Shown here piece by piece: positions 1-9,911 of a stretch of DNA of 64,000 nt. The notes under the pieces were generated by a model. It saw only the letters and a list, made by a program, of their open reading frames with translations. It searched no databases and was not told where the DNA came from. A program made the position numbers and the translations under genes. This DNA comes from UBA4408 sp002389785 (GTDB taxonomy: Bacteria > Bacteroidota > Bacteroidia > UBA4408), in assembly GCA_035438985.1 (NCBI GenBank), contig DAORJK010000001.1, positions 124,001 through 188,000 of the forward strand, written 5' to 3'. Every line of letters starts with the position of its first letter. Within the stretch, counting starts at the first letter, position 1.

Positions 1-2693
1 GAGCTCAAGCTTCGGATAACTGTGGCATTGCAAGTATTACTCAAGTTCCTGCAGCCGGTACAATTCTGGGGGTTGGTAGTCACCCAATTACCCTAACGGC
101 AACGGATTTATCAGGTAACACATCGAGTTGTACTTTTCAAATTACAGTAGTATCCAATCAATCGCCACCAACTCAAATTACTGGTACTACTAGTATTTGC
201 ATTGGAGGCGGTACAACGCTCACTGTAAATGGAGGTAATCCGGGCACAGGAGGATCGGCCCAATGGTTTAGCGGATCGTGCGGAGGTACTTTAATTGGAA
301 CTGGAAATAATATTTTTGTAACGCCACTGGTTACTACTACTTATTTTGTTCGCTATACCGGACCGTGTGGAACAACTGTTTGTATAAGTGTTACTGTAAA
401 TGTTAACCCTACTCCCGGGCCACCTATACCATTAATTTTAGCCAATGGGCCAATTTTTTTATGCAGGGGTGGTAATGTTACGCTTACCTCTTCTCCCGGA
501 ACTTCCATCGTGTGGTCTACACTTGAAACCACTCAAAGTATACTGGTTACACAACCCGGAACTTATCGAGTAAGTGATACTGACCTTAATGGTTGTACAG
601 CCTTTTCAGACACCATTAGTGTAACTTTTAATAACGGTAATATAAGCCCATTTTCACCTCAATTGGGTATTCCTTATGAGTATGGTTTTGAAAATGCCTC
701 TCCTCCTGCATTGTTTTGCGGCATGAGCATTAATAACGATAATTATCCGCCTGATGTTGAGCAATGGGAAACTTCCTCACTTGCTCCACATACTGGTAAT
801 AATCACATGGCAATACATGCAAATAGCAACAGCGCAATTGCCAAAAATGATTGGTTTTATTCAGCTCCTTTACACTTACTTGCAGGAAAACTTTACCGCC
901 TTTCTTTTTGGTACAGCAGCAGCAATCCCAATGCTAGCGAGCAATTTCAAGTATATGCCGGCAACACAACAAATTCATTTGATATGCTTGCTACAGCTCC
1001 AATTTATTCAAAAAGCAATATCGCTAATCAAGTATATGTAAAAGATTCGGCAACTGATTTTATTGCACCACTAAGTGGTATTTATTATTTTGGATTTTAT
1101 GCGCACAGTGCTGTAGCGCAAGCTAATTTGTATATCGACGATATTTCAGTAAAGGAAGTAACCGTTACCCAATTGCAAACCGGTTCATGCAGTACCCTGA
1201 ATTCGCTTAACGATGTTATTTATGCCAACCCTGTGTATGGTGCCAGCAATTATCGGTATAAACTAGTAAACAGTGGAAGCAGCTTCAATTATGAATTTAC
1301 TCGAAACTTAGCCTTGAATGATTTTCGGCTTAAATGGGCACCTGGTGTAATTTATGGTAATAATTATGATGTATCAGTTGCCTTTCAACGAAATGGTGTT
1401 TGGAGCGAATATGGAGCCTCCTGCGTTGTAAGCTTAGGAGCTTTCCCACAAACACAATTACGTACGGGATCTTGTGGTAGTTCAATTACTTCCCTAAATA
1501 CTCCTTTGTTTTGTGATAGTATTTCAGGTGCAAATGATTATGAATATCGAATTGAGAATTCATTGCTAGGATATGATCATACTTGGCAGAGAGGTTCTTC
1601 TTTGAATGATTATAAACTAAGTTGGGCATATTCTTCAACACCTCCTGTGCAAGGTTTACCTTATGGTTACAGTTACAACATTCAAGTAAGAGCATTAGTA
1701 GGTAAAACCACCTTACAACAAGGTGAATGGGGTACGTTTGGCCCCGTGTGTTCTGTTACTCTTAGCGGTATGCCCACAACACAATTAACCAATTTATTTT
1801 GTGGTTCAACACTTTCTAATCTTACGTCCAAATTTTATTGCATCTCGGTACCGGGAGCTACCGATTATGAATATCGTATCAGCAATTCATCACTCGGCTA
1901 TAGTCAAAGCGGAACACGAGGAAATTCGTTAACCGATTATCAACTCAATTGGTTGCCTACTACGGGTGGAGGAATTCGTTATGCTACCACCTATGATGTG
2001 GAAGTGAGAGCTAAGGTCGGAGGAGTTTGGGGACTGTTTGGAAATAGTTGTCAAATAAGCATTGCAGCAGCACCCTTAACTTCTTTGCAAACTGCTTACT
2101 GTAATTCAGTATTACCAACATTCAACACTCAAGTGTTTACAACAGCTGTTGCCGGAGCAAGTAATTATCGCTACCACATTAGCAATACCAGTGGTTACGA
2201 CAAAACCTTTATGCGCAATTCAGGAGCAAATGATTGGCGTTTTAGCTGGACTCAACTTTGTTGCAACCAACAAAACATGTTAGCGAACACTACTTATAAT
2301 GTTGAAGTAGCAAGCTATGCGGGTGGCGTGTGGAGTGCATATGGACCTGTTTGCCAAATTACTACCGGAACTACGGTTCCTAGATTAACAAGAACTGTTT
2401 TTGAGGATTACTTTGACAACCAATTTTCAACTAACAAGGTTATAATTTATCCTAATCCTGTGTTGGCAACTCAACCATTTACAATTGAATTTGACGGGAT
2501 TTTTAGCGAAGCGCTTACGATTCAATATAACATCTATAATACACTTGGTGAAAAAGTGTATACAAACAATGTGTCAATTGACCACGAAAAAAGTATTTTG
2601 ATACAGCCCGAAGTATACCTCAGTTCGGGAGTATACATTGTGGAAGCCACAATGGATGGTGAATTTTACAGATTGAAATTTGTTGTTCAGTAA
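1..2693 (+). CDS. T9SS type A sorting domain cell-surface protein, 5' partial
   Basis: The reading frame is open from the first complete codon at position 3, so the gene begins upstream of the window; 896 residues are visible. The order is an HYR-like beta domain at the edge (motifs SDNCGI and VGSHPITLTATD), an Ig-like domain, a cysteine-containing Ig/PKD-like segment, a jellyroll-like region with the form YxFGFYAHS, then four tandem repeats of about 95 residues (1164-2382), and a C-terminal sorting domain beginning with IIYPNPVLA and ending in YIVEATMDGEFYRLKFVVQ. Such proteins are exported by Sec, cross the outer membrane by the type IX system and are usually anchored on the surface. The role is probably adhesion or structure; no catalytic domain is seen in the visible part. 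The stop codon is at 2691-2693. Confidence 0.9.
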   Translation, partial: AQASDNCGIASITQVPAAGTILGVGSHPITLTATDLSGNTSSCTFQITVVSNQSPPTQITGTTSICIGGGTTLTVNGGNPGTGGSAQWFSGSCGGTLIGTGNNIFVTPLVTTTYFVRYTGPCGTTVCISVTVNVNPTPGPPIPLILANGPIFLCRGGNVTLTSSPGTSIVWSTLETTQSILVTQPGTYRVSDTDLNGCTAFSDTISVTFNNGNISPFSPQLGIPYEYGFENASPPALFCGMSINNDNYPPDVEQWETSSLAPHTGNNHMAIHANSNSAIAKNDWFYSAPLHLLAGKLYRLSFWYSSSNPNASEQFQVYAGNTTNSFDMLATAPIYSKSNIANQVYVKDSATDFIAPLSGIYYFGFYAHSAVAQANLYIDDISVKEVTVTQLQTGSCSTLNSLNDVIYANPVYGASNYRYKLVNSGSSFNYEFTRNLALNDFRLKWAPGVIYGNNYDVSVAFQRNGVWSEYGASCVVSLGAFPQTQLRTGSCGSSITSLNTPLFCDSISGANDYEYRIENSLLGYDHTWQRGSSLNDYKLSWAYSSTPPVQGLPYGYSYNIQVRALVGKTTLQQGEWGTFGPVCSVTLSGMPTTQLTNLFCGSTLSNLTSKFYCISVPGATDYEYRISNSSLGYSQSGTRGNSLTDYQLNWLPTTGGGIRYATTYDVEVRAKVGGVWGLFGNSCQISIAAAPLTSLQTAYCNSVLPTFNTQVFTTAVAGASNYRYHISNTSGYDKTFMRNSGANDWRFSWTQLCCNQQNMLANTTYNVEVASYAGGVWSAYGPVCQITTGTTVPRLTRTVFEDYFDNQFSTNKVIIYPNPVLATQPFTIEFDGIFSEALTIQYNIYNTLGEKVYTNNVSIDHEKSILIQPEVYLSSGVYIVEATMDGEFYRLKFVVQ
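1164..2382 (+). repeat. Four tandem ~95-residue protein repeats
   Basis: Four units follow each other inside the partial T9SS protein. Each starts with a TxLxTxxC-type segment, continues with GAxxYxYxIxNS, then NDxxLxW, then a strand of the form YxVxVxAxxGxxW and closes with YGxxC or FGxxC before the next unit. Two cysteines per unit are conserved in position and could form an intradomain disulfide. The pattern resembles fibronectin type III-like repeats found in Bacteroidota surface proteins. Confidence 0.8.
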
Positions 2694-2896
2694 CTGCTGC
2701 TGTTTGATTAAATACCTACAAATTCTCTTTTTATTAATTATAAGTATCAGATGTAATAGTAATGTTCCTATACAATAATTACTGTAACAACATTTTTAAG
2801 TATAATTTTTTTTGTCTCTTTAAAATTTTGCTTCACCAATGTACAGGACAAAACCAAGCTTAAAAGTGTGTCTTCTATTAAAAATTAGTAGAAAAA

Positions 2897-2928
2897 AACA
2901 ACCTGCTTCATTACTGAAACAGGTTGTT
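2897..2928 (-). terminator. Rho-independent terminator of the M13 peptidase gene
   Basis: Inverted repeat AACAACCTG / CAGGTTGTT with an additional inner TTCA/TGAA pairing around a TTAC loop. On the minus strand it is followed by a run of T (the A run at 2892-2898), so it terminates the minus-strand gene ending at 2951. Confidence 0.85.
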
Positions 2929-2950
2929 AAACTTAACACATGAAAAAAAT

Positions 2951-5014
2951 CTACCAAATCTTTACGCGGTCCTTATCGGCAACATACATCTTATCGCCTT
3001 CCTTCACACCAAATGCATCATAAAAAGGTTGAAAGTTGCTCAAAGGTCCCAGTGTACGGAATTTACCAGGTGAGTGTGGATTAGTTTGCAACTGACGCTT
3101 TAATGCTTCATCGCGGTATAAACCACGCCATACTTGGGCATAATTTAAAAAGAAACGTTGTTCAGGAGTGAAGCCGTCAATTTTTTCCTTCTCTTTACCT
3201 GCTAATGCTTTTTGCAACGCTGCGTATGAAATGCTTACTCCACCTAAATCGGCAATGTTTTCACCTTGAGTTAAAGCACCATTTACATGCATGGTATCAA
3301 TGGCCACATAGTTGTTGAATTGCTTAACAATGCCTGAAGTACGCTCTTTAAATTTAGCCTTATCTTCAACAGTAAACCAATTATTTAAATTTCCTTTTGC
3401 ATCGTACTGGCTGCCTTCATCATCAAAACCATGGGTAATTTCATGACCAATAACTGCACCAATTCCACCATAATTAAAGGCATCATCAGCATTCTCATCA
3501 AAAAATGGAAACTGCATAATACCGCAAGGGAACACAATTTCATTTTTACTTGGATCGTAATAAGCATTCACAGTTTGCGGACTCATTAACCACTCAGTGC
3601 GATCAACAGGTTTTCCCAGTTTATTTAAGTTGCGTTCAAATAAAAATGCTTGAGCATTCATCACATTTTGCACGTAAGATTCACGCTTAATTTCCAACTT
3701 AGAGTAGTCTCTCCAAGTATCCGGGAAACTTAATTTGCGATCAATCGCTGCCAATTTTTCTAATGCTTTGCTTCGAGTTTCTGGACTCATCCATTCTAAT
3801 TGAGATAAGCGCTCTTTGTAAGCACTCATTAAATTGTCAACTAATTCGTTGATGCGTTTTTTAGCATTTGCACTAAAATGTTTTGCTACATATAATTGAC
3901 CTAATGCTTCACCAATTGCAACATCGGTTTCACGTAATGCACGTTTCCATCGAGGCTTCATCTCTTTAGCTCCGGTTAAGGTCTTGCCATAAAAATCAAA
4001 ATTTTGTATAACAAAATCATCACTCAAATAATCTGCATAACTGTTTAACAAATTCCATTTAGCATAAGCCTTAAGAACTGGCAATGGTGTGGATTTAATT
4101 TGCTTGTCAACAGCCTTAAGAAATTCGGGTTGCGAAACTACTAATTCATTAATTGCTGGAAATCCATTGGCAGTGAAATAAGCCTTCCAGTCGAACGAAG
4201 GAGTTAGTTTTACTAATTCTTCTACCGTCATTTTATGGTAGTTGGCTTCTGGATCTCTTTGTTCAACACGAGTTTTAGAAGCTTTTGCCAGCTCTGTTTC
4301 AAGTTTCATAATAGCCATCGCATCAGCTGCTGCCGACTTTTCGTCTTGACCAGCCAAAACAAGTGTACTCTTAATATGCGCCAAATAGGCTTCTTGAATT
4401 GCCTTTGACTCAGCGTCTGTTTTTGTATAATAATCGCGATCAGGTAAACCTAAACCAGCCTGATAAATTTGAACAATTAACTCATCACTCTTTTTAGCAT
4501 CCTGATTCACAAAAGCAGCGAAAAAAGAACCGCTTCCTGTTTTATGTAAATGTGCAATTTCGGTGATTAAATCTGCAGATGTTTTAATAGCATCAATTTT
4601 TGCCAATTCTGCTTCTAAAGGTTTTACACCATCGGCATTTAATTTCACCGAATCCATTGCAACTGCATAAAAATCTCCTACTTTTTGTTCAATACTTCCC
4701 GGCTTGGCATTTTTATTTGCAGCTGCTTCATCAAGTATGATATGAAGGTTCTTTTTAATGTTATCATTTAACATGTCAAAACTACCCCAGCGTGATTCAG
4801 ATGCTGGAATTTCTCTCTTTTTTAACCATCCACCGTTGGCATATTGATAAAAATCATCGCCTGGTTTTACTGTGGTATCAAAGTTTGCTTTGTCAAAAGC
4901 CACAAATCCTGAAGTTTCGGCATTCTCCTTTTTAGTGTCGGTGCCACAGGCCATTAATAATAAGCTTGCAACTGTGCTAAAAGCGATGAATGATTGTGAA
5001 ATTTTTTTGTTCAT
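2951..5014 (-). CDS. M13 family metallopeptidase (neprilysin-like), lipoprotein
   Basis: A 687-residue zinc endopeptidase of the PepO/neprilysin type. The gluzincin motif HEITH lies at residues 524-528, the third zinc ligand in ENIAD at 585-589, and the substrate-binding NAYYDP at 483-488. All are intact and the length is normal for the family. The N-terminus has a hydrophobic stretch ending in LLLMACGT, a lipobox with Cys23, so the mature enzyme is probably an envelope-anchored lipoprotein that trims peptides. It begins with ATG and stands alone, with a clear terminator downstream and about 100 bp between it and the upstream helicase gene. No substrate can be inferred. Confidence 0.95.
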   Translation of the reverse strand: MNKKISQSFIAFSTVASLLLMACGTDTKKENAETSGFVAFDKANFDTTVKPGDDFYQYANGGWLKKREIPASESRWGSFDMLNDNIKKNLHIILDEAAANKNAKPGSIEQKVGDFYAVAMDSVKLNADGVKPLEAELAKIDAIKTSADLITEIAHLHKTGSGSFFAAFVNQDAKKSDELIVQIYQAGLGLPDRDYYTKTDAESKAIQEAYLAHIKSTLVLAGQDEKSAAADAMAIMKLETELAKASKTRVEQRDPEANYHKMTVEELVKLTPSFDWKAYFTANGFPAINELVVSQPEFLKAVDKQIKSTPLPVLKAYAKWNLLNSYADYLSDDFVIQNFDFYGKTLTGAKEMKPRWKRALRETDVAIGEALGQLYVAKHFSANAKKRINELVDNLMSAYKERLSQLEWMSPETRSKALEKLAAIDRKLSFPDTWRDYSKLEIKRESYVQNVMNAQAFLFERNLNKLGKPVDRTEWLMSPQTVNAYYDPSKNEIVFPCGIMQFPFFDENADDAFNYGGIGAVIGHEITHGFDDEGSQYDAKGNLNNWFTVEDKAKFKERTSGIVKQFNNYVAIDTMHVNGALTQGENIADLGGVSISYAALQKALAGKEKEKIDGFTPEQRFFLNYAQVWRGLYRDEALKRQLQTNPHSPGKFRTLGPLSNFQPFYDAFGVKEGDKMYVADKDRVKIW

Positions 5015-5116
5015 TGTTTTAAATTAAGATTTTGAATTTAACTCTATTAGAATCCCTCTTTCTGCTTCAAAAAAAAGGTCAGCGAAGATAAAAATATTTT
5101 TTCCTTTCCGCTGCAA

Positions 5117-8100
5117 TTATTCCACTTCAAGCAATTTTTCGCTTTCGGTATAAATTAAATAGCTTGATATCGCCGAATGCCCCATTTGGCGAAGTATTGA
5201 AACATAATTTCGCAGCTGAGTTTTGTGCTTTTCAAGTTGAACACCTGTTTTATAATCCAATACAACAACCTTTTCAGGATAAAAAACTACCCTGTCGGGC
5301 CGATAGGTTTTTGTACTTGGCAAAAGTATTTCAGCTTCCATTTTTACGTTTAATCCTGGTACGAAAAAAGGAGAAAGGAGCGCATTATTTAACAAAGAGC
5401 TTAGTTTTACCGACAAACCTTCGGATTCTTCTTGTGTTATCATACCTGTTAGTAAAAGTTGCTCAATGGCACTCGAAAGATGAGAAGAATCAGGCATTAA
5501 TGCAAGTGCAGCATGCATTAAATTCCCATAGGCCCTTTCATCTTTACTTGCGGGTGTATCATCTGAAATTACAGTTGCTTCGCTTAATCGTAAACGATTT
5601 CGCCAATGGCTGTTGTGAATACCTTTCAAATAATCAATGGTGATTGCTTCACTTGAAGTGTCAACACTAACTTTTTTCTGTTTTGTTCCAATTGTGTAAC
5701 TAGCTTCTGAGTCGACCCAAAGTGAAACATGTTTTAAATAATCAACATAATAATTCGCTAGTTTTTTATAGGATCCCGGCATTTCACACACAACATACAA
5801 GCGATTTACAGCACGGGTAAACGCTACATAAAGTATATTTAATTTATCAAGTTCTTTTTTACTTGTTTCTGCTTCGTATAAATGGTGGTATTCAGTTTCT
5901 TTTAGCGAACTCATAGGTAACAGAGCAGTACTAAGTTCCGGAACTTGCTTGTACTGAAAATCCACCCATAAAGTTTCTCCTTTTTTACTGTCCATCCAAT
6001 TGGCAAAAGCAAAAATTACTACCGGAAACTCGAGCCCTTTTGATTTATGCACTGTCATAATATTCACTGCATTCAAGCCCTCGGGAATCACTATTGAAAG
6101 CTTCTGCCTTTTATTTTCCCACCAATTTAAAAAATCGGGTATGGTGGCTGTATTTTTTGAAGCAAACTGATGCACAGCATCTAAAAAGAAAACCAAATAA
6201 GGATCAGCCGGTATGTTTAAATTAAACAAACGGAGCAAGGATTCACATAATTCATAAAGTGGCAATTGATTTAAACTAGAAGGATTCCACCCGGGAAATC
6301 TTTCCTTCATGAAATTTTTAAATAAATCTTCTTCTTCAAAATAATCACTTATATCGCTCCTATCTGAAGTGGTTCTTTTCAACAAATAATGCATCATTAC
6401 CGTCCGCGCAATATCATGGTTTGATTGGTGCAATAAAACAAGGCATGCAATAACTAAATTTACTTCTGCCGATGCACTTACCAAAAGCGATTCTTTGCTG
6501 ATTACTGAAATACCTTTTTCCAGTAAGAATTGTGCAAGTAAAATCCCATCCTTATTGGTTCTACATAATAAGGTAATATCACTCAACTCGTAACCATCTT
6601 CTAACACCTGTTCAATTGTATCCACTACACGATTACAAATTGTTAACTGTACATCGCTTTCCTTATCGTTATTTGCAACAAATTGAAAGTTTACTAATCC
6701 TCCTGTATTTTGCTCATCAAACTTTTGTTCGAGCGAAGAATAAATTGCCTTTAAATTCTCAGGTAAGCCTGAGTGTTGCATTGTGTGAGCAAAAAAGTGG
6801 TTATTAAAGGCTACAATTTCACTTTTGCTTCTTCTATTGTGTGTTAAAAACTTTTCTTCAAAATTTCTTGAAAAAATTGCTTCACGCTCTTGCAATAAGG
6901 GATACTTATTGCTATCAAAAAATTTTGGAAGCATCGAAAACTGTTCAACTTCACCTCCACGCCAACGATATATTGCTTGCTTCCCATCTCCTACTATCAT
7001 ACTAAACTCATTTATTGCAAGCGAATTTTCGAGTAAGGGTATAAAATTTTGCCATTGCAAAACCGAAGTATCTTGAAATTCATCAATCAGGTAATTTTTG
7101 TACTTTTCACCAATTCGTTCATAAATAAAGGGCACCGGTTCGTTTAAAACAATATTGGAAATTTTTTTATTGAACTCAGAAATGTGTAAAAGTCCATTCT
7201 CTCGCTTAATTTCTTCACACAACTTATCTAACTCGTTCAGTAAACTTATTCCATAGCTGTTTTTATACAATGCTCTAAAAACAATATAGGTTGAGAGCTC
7301 TTGATCGATTATCTTTTGTGCAGCAAAAAACAAATTTCTTAACTCTGCTTTACACAGTTCAATACTGTGGCGTGCATTAGCAGTGGCTTTATCGGAATAC
7401 CACTTCTCTTGATCCACATTTTTGAGGTGGGTTTGGGTTGGTTTAAATTTATCGAAGGTACCTGTGGAAAGGTATAAAAAATATTTGCCCAAGCCTGCAT
7501 TTGCTCCACCTGAAAGATCGCTGTGATTGATTTCATTAGAAGATAAAATATCAAGTGCTTGCTGCCCGATTTTTTGCAATTTATTTTCAAAATCGATTCT
7601 GTATTGATAAACTTTACTTCTGATTTTTTCAAAATCTTGCAAGTTCAAAGGCTTCAGCTTTTTAATAAAACCTGCAGCTTGCTCCCTCAATAAATCACGC
7701 GAAAAGTCAAGTAAATCCTGCTCTATTCTCCAATTCCTTTCGCTTTCCACTTTTTGAAGAATAAAATCAATCAAAGTGCGCGTTAATGCTTCATCGTTTC
7801 CAACCTTTGCCAACAATCGTTCGATGGCAGTTTGAAGCAATAAGTCGCTTTCCATTTCTACCATAAAATTAAAGGGAACCTGCAAATCAAAAGCAAATGT
7901 GCGCAGCACCTTATGAACAAATTTATCAATTGTGCTTATGGCTACATCGGAATAATTGTGCAACATCGAACGTAAAACAGCTTCACATTTAAGCTTTATC
8001 AAAGCTTCAGAGAGCTGCAATTCATTTTTAAGATCTTGTAATAAAAAGTAAGAAGAACCTTCTGGTTTTGACTTACCTGAAATAGCTATTAATGCATCAA

Positions 8101-8266
8101 TTACCCGAACCTTCATTTCGGCAGCAGCCTTGTTGGTAAAGGTTATCGCTAATATATTTTTATACCTAGTATCGGATTTAGCCTGTAAGCTTATTTTGAG
8201 GTATTCCTTCACCAAGGCATAGGTTTTACCAGAACCTGCAGAAGATTTATATACTACGAAACTCAA
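5117..8266 (-). CDS. UvrD/RecB-like helicase with C-terminal RecB-family nuclease (AddA-like)
   Basis: A 1049-residue superfamily 1 helicase. Walker A is SSAGSGKT at residues 8-15, motif Ia is ITFTNKAAAEM, motif II is DEFQDTS at 395-401, motif VI lies in YVAFTRAVNRLYVV, and a PD-(D/E)xK nuclease core LDYKTG sits at 1003-1008 near the C-terminus. This is the architecture of AddA/RecB, which unwinds and resects double-strand breaks. The start is TTG at 8266: it is only 3 bp past the stop of the upstream flavoprotein gene, and Walker A begins at residue 8, leaving no room for a later start. No AddB-like partner is next to it, although the two are often paired in Bacteroidota. The helicase/nuclease function is secure; the AddA assignment is an inference. 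Confidence 0.9.
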   Translation of the reverse strand: MSFVVYKSSAGSGKTYALVKEYLKISLQAKSDTRYKNILAITFTNKAAAEMKVRVIDALIAISGKSKPEGSSYFLLQDLKNELQLSEALIKLKCEAVLRSMLHNYSDVAISTIDKFVHKVLRTFAFDLQVPFNFMVEMESDLLLQTAIERLLAKVGNDEALTRTLIDFILQKVESERNWRIEQDLLDFSRDLLREQAAGFIKKLKPLNLQDFEKIRSKVYQYRIDFENKLQKIGQQALDILSSNEINHSDLSGGANAGLGKYFLYLSTGTFDKFKPTQTHLKNVDQEKWYSDKATANARHSIELCKAELRNLFFAAQKIIDQELSTYIVFRALYKNSYGISLLNELDKLCEEIKRENGLLHISEFNKKISNIVLNEPVPFIYERIGEKYKNYLIDEFQDTSVLQWQNFIPLLENSLAINEFSMIVGDGKQAIYRWRGGEVEQFSMLPKFFDSNKYPLLQEREAIFSRNFEEKFLTHNRRSKSEIVAFNNHFFAHTMQHSGLPENLKAIYSSLEQKFDEQNTGGLVNFQFVANNDKESDVQLTICNRVVDTIEQVLEDGYELSDITLLCRTNKDGILLAQFLLEKGISVISKESLLVSASAEVNLVIACLVLLHQSNHDIARTVMMHYLLKRTTSDRSDISDYFEEEDLFKNFMKERFPGWNPSSLNQLPLYELCESLLRLFNLNIPADPYLVFFLDAVHQFASKNTATIPDFLNWWENKRQKLSIVIPEGLNAVNIMTVHKSKGLEFPVVIFAFANWMDSKKGETLWVDFQYKQVPELSTALLPMSSLKETEYHHLYEAETSKKELDKLNILYVAFTRAVNRLYVVCEMPGSYKKLANYYVDYLKHVSLWVDSEASYTIGTKQKKVSVDTSSEAITIDYLKGIHNSHWRNRLRLSEATVISDDTPASKDERAYGNLMHAALALMPDSSHLSSAIEQLLLTGMITQEESEGLSVKLSSLLNNALLSPFFVPGLNVKMEAEILLPSTKTYRPDRVVFYPEKVVVLDYKTGVQLEKHKTQLRNYVSILRQMGHSAISSYLIYTESEKLLEVE

Positions 8267-8269
8267 AAC

Positions 8270-9754
8270 CTATAAATTTTCTAATGGCGTAATGACACCG
8301 TTTTCGTTTTTATAACACTTCAGTTTATCTTTAAACATAGAAGATTTATAAATTGACTTTCCGAGCAACATTCTTGCGCATTCCTGAATACCTTCAATAA
8401 TGCTGGGATGGGGATGCAACATGTGCCCCAATTCTTCAATACCCTTATTCATATAAATTAATAATGCAACTGCTTGAATCGCACTTGAAGCATGTTCACC
8501 AACTGCACGCATACCCAATATGCGCATTTCATCGTCGTTGCTTACCAGTATTTTAAAAAAGCCGGTCGTTTTGCGCATAGCTATAGCACGGGTAATTGTA
8601 CTATAATCAATCTTTGCAACTTTATAATTTATACCTTGCCGTATAGCTTCTTGTTCTCCTAATCCTACCGAAGCAACTTCTGGATTTAAAAACATAATCG
8701 TACTAATATTCTTATAAACCAGCGCACGAGGCATTTTTCCAAACATCCTTACAACCGCATGTCTGGCTTCACGTTCACCCACATTCACCAAAGCAATTTC
8801 GGCAGTTAAATCGCCTGCTACAAAAATATTTTCAACTGTGGTTTGGGTGTCCTTATCCCATATACTTCCACGCTCGGTTACTTTTACCCCTACAGTTTCT
8901 AATCCCAAATTTTCAATATTGGCAACCCTACCCACTGAAAGTAGCGCTTTCTCAACACGCAAAACTTCCACAGTGCCATCGGTGTATTTTAATTCGTACT
9001 CAACTTCTCCATCTTTAATTTCCATTCTCACCAAAGAAGAATTTTTGTGAATGACTACTCCATTTTTCTCCATGTTCATACTTACCATCTCACTCACATC
9101 ACTATCTTCAAAAGGAAGGATTCGATCGGCTTTATCAATAATGTAAACTTTGGTTTTTCCGAAATTTGAAAAGATGGTAGCAAATTCACACCCAATAACA
9201 CCGGCACCTAAAATTACCATGCTCTTAGGAAAATCAGTCATATTATCAATGTCATCGCTGGTAATAATTGTTCTTCCGTCGAGCGGAATTGTGGGCAATT
9301 TTCGAGGACGACTTCCCGTAGCCAACAAAATAAAATCGGCTGTTATGAACTTGGTTTCTCCACTGTTTTTTACAATTGATACTTCATTTTTAGTGATGAG
9401 TTTTGCAGTTCCTCTTTCCAAATAAAGTAACCGCTGGCGTGCTTCCTTTTTAAGTAGGGTGAGGTGCACGTCCATTTGAAATTTTTTCTCGTAAACCGCT
9501 TCTTCTACAACCGCTTTTAGCGTATCAAATTTCACTTCAAACGAAGGTATTTCGCTTCGAATGGCAGAAATTTTTTGCGAATACTCCCACATGGTTTTCG
9601 ATGAAAGTGCTCCATTAAATAAGCCTGCACCGCCAATTCGGTCTCGCTCTACCAGGAGTACTTTTTTTCCGAAATCAATGGCACGCATAGCGGCTGCATA
9701 ACCACTTGCACCACCACCAATTACACATAAATCATAGTGTTCGGCTTGCTCCAT
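8270..9754 (-). CDS. Lipoamide dehydrogenase-like FAD/NAD(P) oxidoreductase lacking the redox disulfide
   Basis: A 494-residue flavoprotein of the pyridine nucleotide-disulfide oxidoreductase family. The FAD-binding GGGASGYAAAMRA is at residues 13-25, a second dinucleotide fold is marked by LGAGVIGCEFA, the FAD motif by FVAGDLTA, and the dimerisation domain carries HPHPS. The segment that normally reads GGTCLNVGCIPSK is GGAGLFNGALSSK (41-53), so both active-site cysteines are replaced (Gly44, Ala49). It therefore cannot run the usual disulfide chemistry. Soluble transhydrogenase (SthA) is a relative that also lacks the full disulfide, so NADH/NADPH transfer or a diaphorase role is possible. 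The gene starts with ATG and is probably co-transcribed with the downstream helicase gene. Confidence 0.85.
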   Translation of the reverse strand: MEQAEHYDLCVIGGGASGYAAAMRAIDFGKKVLLVERDRIGGAGLFNGALSSKTMWEYSQKISAIRSEIPSFEVKFDTLKAVVEEAVYEKKFQMDVHLTLLKKEARQRLLYLERGTAKLITKNEVSIVKNSGETKFITADFILLATGSRPRKLPTIPLDGRTIITSDDIDNMTDFPKSMVILGAGVIGCEFATIFSNFGKTKVYIIDKADRILPFEDSDVSEMVSMNMEKNGVVIHKNSSLVRMEIKDGEVEYELKYTDGTVEVLRVEKALLSVGRVANIENLGLETVGVKVTERGSIWDKDTQTTVENIFVAGDLTAEIALVNVGEREARHAVVRMFGKMPRALVYKNISTIMFLNPEVASVGLGEQEAIRQGINYKVAKIDYSTITRAIAMRKTTGFFKILVSNDDEMRILGMRAVGEHASSAIQAVALLIYMNKGIEELGHMLHPHPSIIEGIQECARMLLGKSIYKSSMFKDKLKCYKNENGVITPLENL

Positions 9755-9856
9755 ATTTTTAGTGATCTAATTTATAGTGATGAACAACGAAAGTAAGAAA
9801 ATTAGTGACATTTAAAGGAAAAACACCGGCAGGTATGCATCATTTTATACGCTCCC

Positions 9857-9883
9857 TTGAAGCAAAAAATTTCCCTACTTTTA
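9857..9883 (+). promoter_or_regulatory. Possible promoter of the transaldolase gene
   Basis: TTG at 9857-9859 and TACTTTTA at 9876-9883 with a 16-base spacer. This is one mismatch from the Bacteroidota -7 consensus TAnnTTTG and lies about 30 bases before the ATG. Confidence 0.4.
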
Positions 9884-9911
9884 TACCCTTCAAAAACTAA
9901 ACTATAGCAAC

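Noticed and set aside
5164..5643. 159-codon plus-strand reading frame
   Set aside because: Antisense to the nuclease end of the helicase gene; no family features and no promoter.
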